A stretch of DNA of 15,236 bases, from assembly GCA_034005175.1 (NCBI GenBank), contig JAVEVF010000041.1, positions 1 to 15,236 on the forward strand. Reading direction: 5' to 3'. Made by a program: the position numbers and the translations under genes. This DNA comes from JAVEVF01 sp034005175 (GTDB lineage: Bacteria > Actinomycetota > Coriobacteriia > Anaerosomatales > SLCP01). Shown here in pieces: positions 14,630 to 15,236 of the stretch (positions are counted from its first letter, which is position 1; each line of letters begins with the position of its first letter). The notes beneath the pieces were generated by a model. The model was not told the DNA's origin. It saw only the letters and a program-made list of their open reading frames with translations, and ran no database searches.

Positions 14630-15236
14630 TCGGCTACGACCCCGACAAGCACGCGCACGCTCACAGCCATCTTGATACGGTTGCATCCGTGAGCTGCGTA
14701 CGCCATTCCTACGCAGATGGCACCACTGTCCATCTCTGCGGACTTGATTTCCTCGTGCACCGCAGTCAGCGCGTAGCCGTTCTCGGCCCCAACGGTTCAG
14801 GCAAGACCACGCTTCTGTACCATCTGCTCGGCCTGCTGCGGAGCCAGGAGGGCGAGGTGCGGGTGTTTGGCGTTGATCCCGGTGATCAGTGGCCTGCAGT
14901 ACGGCAGCGCATAGGGGTGGTTCTGCAGAACGTGGACGAACAGCTGCTCGCGCCTACTGTCGGCGATGATGTGGCTTTCTCGCCGCGCCAGTACGGTATG
15001 GCCGAGGCCGAGGTTCAGCGCCGCGTTGCAGACTCGTTGGAACTGCTTGACATCGCGCATCTCAAAGACCGCGTGCCGCACAACCTCTCCGGAGGCGAGA
15101 AGCGCAAGGTAGCGCTTGCCGGAGCGCTTGTCATGGATCCTGAGCTGCTCATACTCGATGAGCCTTTCGAGGGCCTTGACCCCGCCTCTCGAGCCAACTT
15201 CATCGACCTGCTCGAGCACCTGTCCGCCGAGCGAGG
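14626..15236 (+). CDS. cbiO: CbiO ATPase of cobalt/nickel ECF transporter (partial)
   Basis: The first 203 codons of the ATPase; the C-terminus lies beyond the window. Visible are Walker A GPNGSGKT (54-61), Q-loop Gln101, signature LSGGE (154-158) and Walker B LLILDE (174-179). The chain starts with a GTG overlapping the cbiQ stop (GTGA), with AAAGGA 9 bases upstream. An unusual His-rich stretch KHAHAHSH (8-15) precedes the ABC domain and may bind the transported metal or help couple activity to metal level. An H-loop is beyond the end. Confidence 0.92.
   Translation, partial: MIGYDPDKHAHAHSHLDTVASVSCVRHSYADGTTVHLCGLDFLVHRSQRVAVLGPNGSGKTTLLYHLLGLLRSQEGEVRVFGVDPGDQWPAVRQRIGVVLQNVDEQLLAPTVGDDVAFSPRQYGMAEAEVQRRVADSLELLDIAHLKDRVPHNLSGGEKRKVALAGALVMDPELLILDEPFEGLDPASRANFIDLLEHLSAER

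Overview
The window is GC-rich and densely coded. It looks like part of the chromosome of an anaerobe that depends on molybdenum/tungsten enzymes and cobalt or nickel cofactors. Single-membrane-type exported proteins (a lipoprotein binding protein, Sec-type secreted surface proteins) and the gene content would fit a high-GC monoderm such as an anaerobic actinobacterium of the Coriobacteriia type. That placement is inference; no rRNA or tRNA is present to test it.

Region 1 (1-3660, minus strand) is a tungstate uptake and cofactor operon: tupA (binding lipoprotein), tupB (permease), tupC (ATPase with a TOBE tail) and a MobA-type guanylyltransferase whose C-terminal end runs into the beginning of an FdhD domain before the window ends. 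A sigma70-like promoter and a structured leader resembling a Moco/Tuco riboswitch, with the tupA Shine-Dalgarno in its closing stem, precede tupA. Region 2 (3661-5034) holds a small molbindin-like TOBE protein and, divergently, an ArsR-type HTH regulator fused to a periplasmic-binding-protein-like domain. A perfect 10-bp inverted repeat lies between them. These two regions together handle uptake, buffering, sensing and insertion of Mo/W into enzymes such as formate dehydrogenase.

Region 3 (5062-7240) is a large secreted multidomain surface protein closed by a strong hairpin terminator. Region 4 (7311-11912, plus strand) is a tightly coupled six-gene operon: a membrane-anchored protein with a possible sulfite-oxidase-like fold, a six-helix membrane protein resembling an ECF S component, a secreted beta-propeller protein, a MotA/TolQ/ExbB proton channel, a DUF2149 protein with ExbD-like topology, and a TiaS-like protein with an FDDTDN motif. 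I regard this as the most interesting part: it looks like a proton-motive-force-driven envelope system in what seems to be a single-membrane bacterium, and its substrate is unknown.

Region 5 (11922-15236) has a minus-strand LysR regulator divergent from cbiM-cbiQ-cbiO, a group I ECF cobalt/nickel transporter with His-rich segments in both CbiM and CbiO. cbiO is cut by the window end. The cbi energising module could also serve the S-like component of Region 4. No mobile elements, CRISPR arrays or RNA genes other than the leader candidate were seen. No gene-free stretch exceeds 300 bases.
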